From positions 1 through 5,873 of the forward strand of contig JAPSGM010000126.1 in NCBI GenBank assembly GCA_031177555.1: 5,873 bases of DNA. Reading direction: 5' to 3'. The notes under the pieces are model-generated. The model saw only the letters and a program-made list of their open reading frames with translations, was not told the DNA's origin and did not search any database. This document shows, in pieces, positions 1-5,873 of the stretch (the stretch's first letter is position 1; each line of letters starts with the position of its first letter). The position numbers and the translations under genes were made by a program. Source of the stretch: Chloroflexota bacterium. GTDB lineage: Bacteria > Chloroflexota > Limnocylindria > QHBO01.

Positions 1-416
1 AGGAGCTGGCCCTGCTCCGCGGCCAGCCCATCTTCGCGCCGCTCGGCCCGGCCGAGCTGGAGCACCTGGCCGCCAACCTGGTCCCGCTCCACGTGGGCGC
101 CGGCACGGTGATCATCCGCCAGGGAGAGCCGGGCGACCACTTCTTCATCGTGGTGGACGGCCGCGTGGCGATCGACGTCGACGGGCGCCCCGTGCGCCAG
201 GAGGGGCCGGGCGAGTCGTTCGGCGAGATCGCACTGCTGCGCAACGTGCCACGCACGGCCACGGTGCGGGCTGTCGCGGAGACCGAGCTCATGTCGCTCG
301 AGCGCCGCGCCTTCCTGGAGGCGGTGACCGGCCAGCCGGCGTCCGCCAGCGTGGCGGACGCGGTCGTGCGACGGCGCCTGGGGCCCACCTCGGAGGAGGC
401 CGATGCGAACGCGTGA
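1..416 (+). CDS. Cyclic-nucleotide-binding C-terminal domain, probably of an MFS transporter (5' end outside window)
   Basis: The reading frame is open from position 3 to the TGA at 414-416 and has no convincing start inside the window, so this is the last 137 residues of a longer protein. Nearly all of it is one cyclic-nucleotide-binding (CAP/Crp-like) domain. It opens with a helix (PIFAPLGPAELEHLA), continues into a beta-roll with GEPGDHFFIVVDGRVAI, and reaches a full phosphate-binding cassette, FGEIALLRNVPRTATVRA, at 219-272. That cassette keeps the Glu and Arg that contact the ribose and cyclic phosphate in cAMP/cGMP binders, so ligand binding is plausible. No helix-turn-helix follows: the chain ends about 45 residues later with a short helix (ADAVVRRRL) and an acidic tail, which argues against a Crp/Fnr regulator. 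From memory, this arrangement and the FLEAVTG ending match MFS permeases with a C-terminal cNMP domain in Actinomycetota and Chloroflexota. The membrane part is not visible, so the transporter assignment is inferred; an ABC exporter or a kinase/esterase fusion remains possible. The gene overlaps the next one by 14 nt. Confidence 0.8.
   Translation, partial: ELALLRGQPIFAPLGPAELEHLAANLVPLHVGAGTVIIRQGEPGDHFFIVVDGRVAIDVDGRPVRQEGPGESFGEIALLRNVPRTATVRAVAETELMSLERRAFLEAVTGQPASASVADAVVRRRLGPTSEEADANA
392..399 (+). promoter_or_regulatory. Ribosome binding site for the P1-family peptidase
   Basis: GGAGGAGG lies inside the end of the upstream reading frame. Its first GGAGG is 6 nt and its second 3 nt from the ATG at 403. 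This strong Shine-Dalgarno match supports the ATG at 403 as the start and implies that ribosomes finishing the upstream gene (stop at 414-416) can reinitiate here. Confidence 0.7.
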
Positions 417-1524
417 CCTGGGCATCACCATTGGTCAGCTGCCGACCGGCCCGCTGAACGCCATCACCGACGTTGCCGGGGTGCGCGTCGGTCACGCCAC
501 GCTGATCGATGGCGACGGTGCGCTGGTCGTGGGCCGCGGACCCGTGCGCACGGGGGTGACGGTGGTGCTGCCGCACGAGGGGGACATCGGCAGCGAGCCG
601 GTCTTTGCCGGCGCCCACACCCTGAACGGCAACGGCGAGCTGACCGGCCTGGAGTGGGTGCGGGAGTCGGGGATGCTCACGACGCCCATCGGCCTGACCA
701 ACACCCACAGCGTGGGCGTGGTGCGCGACGCGTTGGTCGCCGCCAGCGTGCGCAGCGCCCCGCCGGGCCGGCCGCGCTGGTCGTTGCCGGTGGTGGGCGA
801 GACGTGGGACGGCTTCCTCAACGACATCGACGGCCAGCACGTGACCGCCGAGCATGCGTTCGCCGCGCTGCTCGGCGCATCTGACGGGCCGGTGCCGGAG
901 GGCAGCGTGGGAGCCGGCACCGGGACCAAGGCCTTCGGCTTCAAGGCGGGCATCGGCACCTCCTCGCGGCGGGTGCCGGACGATGGCGGCGGGTACATCG
1001 TCGGGGTGCTGGTGCAGGCCAACCATGGCGCGCGCTCGCGCCTTAGCATCGATGGAGTGCCGGTCGGCCGCGAGCTGACGGATGTCCTCCGTCCGGACCT
1101 TCCGGACGTGGCCGACGGCGGCTCGATCATCGTGGTCGTCGCCAGCGACGCCCCGCTGCTGCCGCACCAGTGCCGCCGGCTGGCGCACCGGGCGTCGCTG
1201 GGCATCGCGCGCGGCGGTGGCGGTGGCGAGAACAGCAGCGGCGACATGGTCATCGCCTTCGCGACCGGCAACCGCGGGCTGCGCCCGGAGGAGGCGGAGG
1301 ACGTCCCGCCGGCGCGCGAGGTCACGATGCTCAGCGACCAGCACATCGATGCCCTGTTCTGGGCCGCCATCGAGGCGACCGAGGAGGCCGTGGTGAACTC
1401 GCTCGTCGCCGCCCGGACGACGACGGGACGTGACGGCAACACCTTCCATGCCCTTCCGCACGATCGCCTGCTGGAGGTCATGGCCGGATACGGACGCGGT
1501 CCCGGCCAGGGACCGACGGGCTAG
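403..1524 (+). CDS. P1 family peptidase (DmpA-type self-processing aminopeptidase/amidase)
   Basis: This 373-residue protein is full length for the DmpA/BapA family (MEROPS S58; DmpA has about 375 residues). Members are made as one chain, cut themselves into alpha and beta subunits, and use the new N-terminal Ser as nucleophile to release N-terminal residues (L-, D- or beta-amino acids, depending on the member) from peptides and amides. Visible family blocks are the start GPLNAITDVAGVRVGHATL (16-34), TGLTNTHS-like IGLTNTHSVGVVRDAL (96-111), GETWDGFLNDIDG (132-144), EGSVGAGTGTKAFGFKAGIG (166-185), VLVQANHG (202-209), GGSIIVVVASDAPLLPHQ (239-256) and ENSSGDMVIAFATGN (276-290). The predicted self-cleavage site is Gly240|Ser241 (Ser codon 1123-1125). 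Asn207 and Ser279/Asp281 align by constant offset with active-site positions Asn218 and Ser288/Glu290 of characterised members. The DmpA Tyr146 position holds Trp135 here. No signal peptide is seen, so it is probably cytoplasmic. The start is set by a strong ribosome binding site and a 14-nt overlap with the upstream gene. Substrate preference cannot be read from sequence. Confidence 0.93.
   Translation: MRTRDLGITIGQLPTGPLNAITDVAGVRVGHATLIDGDGALVVGRGPVRTGVTVVLPHEGDIGSEPVFAGAHTLNGNGELTGLEWVRESGMLTTPIGLTNTHSVGVVRDALVAASVRSAPPGRPRWSLPVVGETWDGFLNDIDGQHVTAEHAFAALLGASDGPVPEGSVGAGTGTKAFGFKAGIGTSSRRVPDDGGGYIVGVLVQANHGARSRLSIDGVPVGRELTDVLRPDLPDVADGGSIIVVVASDAPLLPHQCRRLAHRASLGIARGGGGGENSSGDMVIAFATGNRGLRPEEAEDVPPAREVTMLSDQHIDALFWAAIEATEEAVVNSLVAARTTTGRDGNTFHALPHDRLLEVMAGYGRGPGQGPTG
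1521..1524. other. Shared CTAG: overlapping stop codons of two convergent genes
   Basis: The plus-strand peptidase ends with TAG at 1522-1524 and the minus-strand thrC ends with TAG at 1523-1521. The palindrome CTAG therefore supplies both stop codons, and the genes overlap tail to tail by 4 bp. This leaves no intergenic room for a terminator between them. Transcripts from either side must run into the neighbouring coding region before ending, or stop by a factor-dependent route. Confidence 0.95.
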
Positions 1525-2579
1525 AGGCCCATCGCCCTCCGGATCGACGCCAGGTCGGAGTCCACCGGGGTGAGCGTCCCCTCCTCGCCCGCCACGACGT
1601 CCGGGTCCTTCAGCCCGTGCCCGGTGAGGATGCAGACCACCCCCTCCGACCGATGCAGCCGCTCCTCGCGGGCCAGCCGCTCCACCCCGGCCACGCCGGC
1701 GGCCGACGCGGGCTCGCAGAAGAGGCCCTCGCTGCGCAGGATGCGCAGCTGCATCTCCAGGATCTCGGCGTCGGTGAGCGCCTCGATGCTGCCGCCCGAC
1801 TCGTCGCGGGCCGCGACCGCCCCGCTCCACGAGGCCGGGTTTCCGATGCGGATGGCGGTGGCCGCCGTCTCGGGGCGCTCAACCGGCGCGTCGTTGACGA
1901 TGGGGGCGGCGCCCTCCGCCTGGAAGCCGAGCATGCGCGGCCGCCGGCCGCCCGGCGTCACGCCGGCCTCCGCGTAGCGCACGAAGCCGGCCCACAGGGC
2001 GGTGATGTTGCCGGCGTTGCCGACCGGCAGCGCCACCGCCTCGGGCGACTCGCCCAGGGCGTCGACGATCTCGAAGGCCGCGGTCTGCTGGCCGGCCAGG
2101 CGGTCGGGATTGATGGAGTTCACGACCGCCGCCACGCCCTCCTCGCCGAGGCGGCGAACCGCGCCCAGGGCGTCGTCGAAGCTGCCGTCGACCATGACCA
2201 GCCGTGCGCCGGCGGCCACAGCCTGGGACAGCTTGCCGCGCGCGACCTTGCCGGCCGGCAGCACCACGTGGCAGGGCAGGCCGGCGGCCGCCGCGTACGC
2301 CGCCGCGGAGGCGCTGGTGTTCCCCGTCGAAGCGCAGACCACGGCCCGCGCGCCGCTCGCGGCGGCGCGGTTCACGGCCAGGACCATGCCGCGGTCCTTG
2401 AAGCTGCCGGTGGGGTTGGTGCCCTCGAACTTCAGGAAGAGGCGGTCCAGCCCCAGCTCATCGCCCAGCCGCCGGGCGTGGAGCAGCGGCGTGCCGCCCT
2501 CGCCAAGGGTGATCGGGAAGCGCTCGTCGGGCTCGGCCAGCAGGTCGCGGTAGCGCTCGAGCAGGGGCTGGGCGGTCAT
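1521..2579 (-). CDS. thrC: Threonine synthase (PLP-dependent)
   Basis: The enzyme converts O-phospho-L-homoserine to L-threonine and phosphate, the last step of threonine synthesis, in the cytoplasm. The 352-residue product matches the short bacterial fold-type II threonine synthases (about 350 residues), without the N-terminal extension of the longer E. coli/yeast type. Visible features are EGGTPLL (27-33), the PLP-lysine block FEGTNPTGSFKDRG (51-64) with Schiff-base Lys61 (codon 2399-2397), STGNTSASAAAYAA (84-97) for substrate and cofactor contacts, VNSINPDRLAGQQTAAFE (153-170), the Gly-rich PLP-phosphate loop PVGNAGNITA (185-194), GFQAEGAAPIV (218-228), CEPASAAGVAG (288-298) and LTGHGLKDP (318-326). 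The TGHGLKDP ending separates it from threonine deaminase and cysteine synthase. The ATG at 2579 begins just before the first conserved block and has no clear Shine-Dalgarno sequence. It lies 24 nt downstream of the kgd stop on the same strand, so the two may be co-transcribed, but the gap also holds a promoter-like sequence. Confidence 0.96.
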   Translation of the reverse strand: MTAQPLLERYRDLLAEPDERFPITLGEGGTPLLHARRLGDELGLDRLFLKFEGTNPTGSFKDRGMVLAVNRAAASGARAVVCASTGNTSASAAAYAAAAGLPCHVVLPAGKVARGKLSQAVAAGARLVMVDGSFDDALGAVRRLGEEGVAAVVNSINPDRLAGQQTAAFEIVDALGESPEAVALPVGNAGNITALWAGFVRYAEAGVTPGGRRPRMLGFQAEGAAPIVNDAPVERPETAATAIRIGNPASWSGAVAARDESGGSIEALTDAEILEMQLRILRSEGLFCEPASAAGVAGVERLAREERLHRSEGVVCILTGHGLKDPDVVAGEEGTLTPVDSDLASIRRAMGL

Positions 2580-2587
2580 GGGCCGTG

Positions 2588-2603
2588 AGTATAGGAAGCC
2601 GGA

Positions 2604-2614
<11 letters not shown>
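2588..2614 (-). promoter_or_regulatory. Candidate promoter for thrC giving a leaderless transcript
   Basis: Read on the minus strand, TATACT (2593-2588) matches the -10 consensus TATAAT at 5 of 6 bases, and TTACCA (2614-2609) matches TTGACA at 4 of 6. The spacer is 15 bp, a little short. Only 8 nt separate the -10 box from the thrC ATG, so transcription would start at or within a few bases of the start codon. The same 8 nt (CACGGCCC) contain no Shine-Dalgarno motif, which fits leaderless translation as is common in Actinomycetota. The -35 half overlaps the last codons of kgd. This is inferred from motifs only. Confidence 0.4.
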
Positions 2615-5744
<3,130 letters not shown>

Positions 5745-5763
5745 GGACGGCTGGTCGGCTGGG
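5745..5763 (-). other. Frameshift/deletion junction inside kgd
   Basis: E2-domain homology runs in one minus-strand frame down to KVSFT (last codon 5766-5764). It resumes in another frame at PSMTHYYVEADG (first codon 5750-5748). From memory, relatives such as M. tuberculosis Kgd have about 14 residues between these blocks (HLIGYALVQAVKKF, 42 nt), while only 13 nt remain here (5763-5751). The shortfall is about 29 nt, not a multiple of three, which explains the frame change. A run of five C on the minus strand (5765-5761) adjoins the break. In the downstream frame a TGA lies a few codons upstream of the break, so the two parts cannot be read as one chain. Confidence 0.75.
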
Positions 5764-5873
5764 GGTGAAGCTCACCTTGCGGGGCGCCACCTGCCCATTC
5801 AGCTCGCGGCGGCGCGCCTCCAGCCGGGCGACCTCGATGTCGCGGAAGCTGGTGGCGGTTGGCACGGCCAGCG
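5764..5873 (-). pseudogene. kgd: Beginning of the Kgd E2 succinyltransferase domain, out of frame with the rest (partial)
   Basis: From the window edge, the minus strand reads LAVPTATSFRDIEVARLEAR and continues RRELNGQVAPRKVSFT. This corresponds to the VPTATSVRAVPAKL...GKISFT block at the start of the E2 catalytic domain in mycobacterial Kgd, so it is the natural upstream continuation of the large kgd frame. It remains open to the window edge, so the real start of kgd, and any linker or N-terminal E1-docking segment, lies outside. Past KVSFT the frame continues to about 5527 but loses all family resemblance and becomes Arg/Gly/Pro-rich, as expected for a shifted frame. It could be a true inactivating lesion or a consensus or assembly error; the intact downstream frame of more than 1000 codons suggests that any lesion is recent or artificial. 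Confidence 0.7.

Noticed and set aside
93..416. A stand-alone 107-residue cyclic-nucleotide-binding protein starting at 93
   Set aside because: The frame is open upstream to the window edge, and residues before 93 (PIFAPLGPAELEHLA) form the expected N-terminal helix of the domain, so a start at 93 would cut the fold.
1518..1530. Small hairpin GGGC-TAGAG-GCCC at the convergent stop codons as a bidirectional terminator
   Set aside because: The stem is only 4 bp, no T-run follows on either strand, and such short GC stems are expected by chance at this GC content.
289..1830. A 513-codon minus-strand open frame spanning the peptidase gene and the end of thrC
   Set aside because: It covers two well-identified genes, is Arg/Gly/Ala-rich with no motif, and is explained by GC-driven lack of stops.
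1617..2588. A 323-codon plus-strand open frame antisense to thrC
   Set aside because: It has no recognisable family and lies opposite an unambiguous threonine synthase; it is a GC shadow frame.

Overview
The window is very GC-rich and almost entirely coding, with strong third-position G/C bias. It carries two co-directional gene pairs that converge near position 1521. The key taxonomic clue is a 2-oxoglutarate dehydrogenase E1 fused to an E2-type succinyltransferase domain (Kgd/OdhA type). That fusion is typical of Actinomycetota and also occurs in some high-GC Chloroflexota. A cyclic-nucleotide-binding C-terminal domain of the kind attached to MFS transporters, and a possibly leaderless thrC, fit the same groups. 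I cannot decide between these phyla without a search.

Layout. Plus strand, 1-416: the C-terminal 137 residues of a protein ending in a cyclic-nucleotide-binding domain, most likely an MFS permease that starts outside the window. Plus strand, 403-1524: a P1/DmpA-family self-processing peptidase that overlaps the previous gene by 14 nt and is probably translationally coupled to it. Minus strand, 2579-1521: threonine synthase (thrC), whose stop codon shares a CTAG tetranucleotide with the peptidase stop. Minus strand, 5744-2604: the main body of Kgd (end of the E2 domain plus all of E1), ending 24 nt before thrC. Minus strand, 5873-5764: the beginning of the same Kgd E2 domain in a different reading frame. 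About 29 nt of conserved coding sequence seem to be missing between the two parts.

How the genes relate. The plus-strand pair suggests a transport and peptide (or peptide-like amide) processing unit, possibly controlled by a cyclic nucleotide. The minus-strand pair is central metabolism: 2-oxoglutarate to succinyl-CoA in the TCA cycle, and the last step of threonine synthesis. An AT-rich patch in the short kgd-thrC gap looks like a promoter that could give thrC a leaderless transcript.

I see no mobile element, CRISPR array, tRNA or rRNA, and no wholly new system. The points most worth a second look are the broken kgd reading frame, the candidate leaderless thrC promoter, the Tyr-to-Trp change at the peptidase active site, and the coupled transporter/peptidase pair. 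No non-coding stretch exceeds 24 nt apart from the short disrupted kgd junction.
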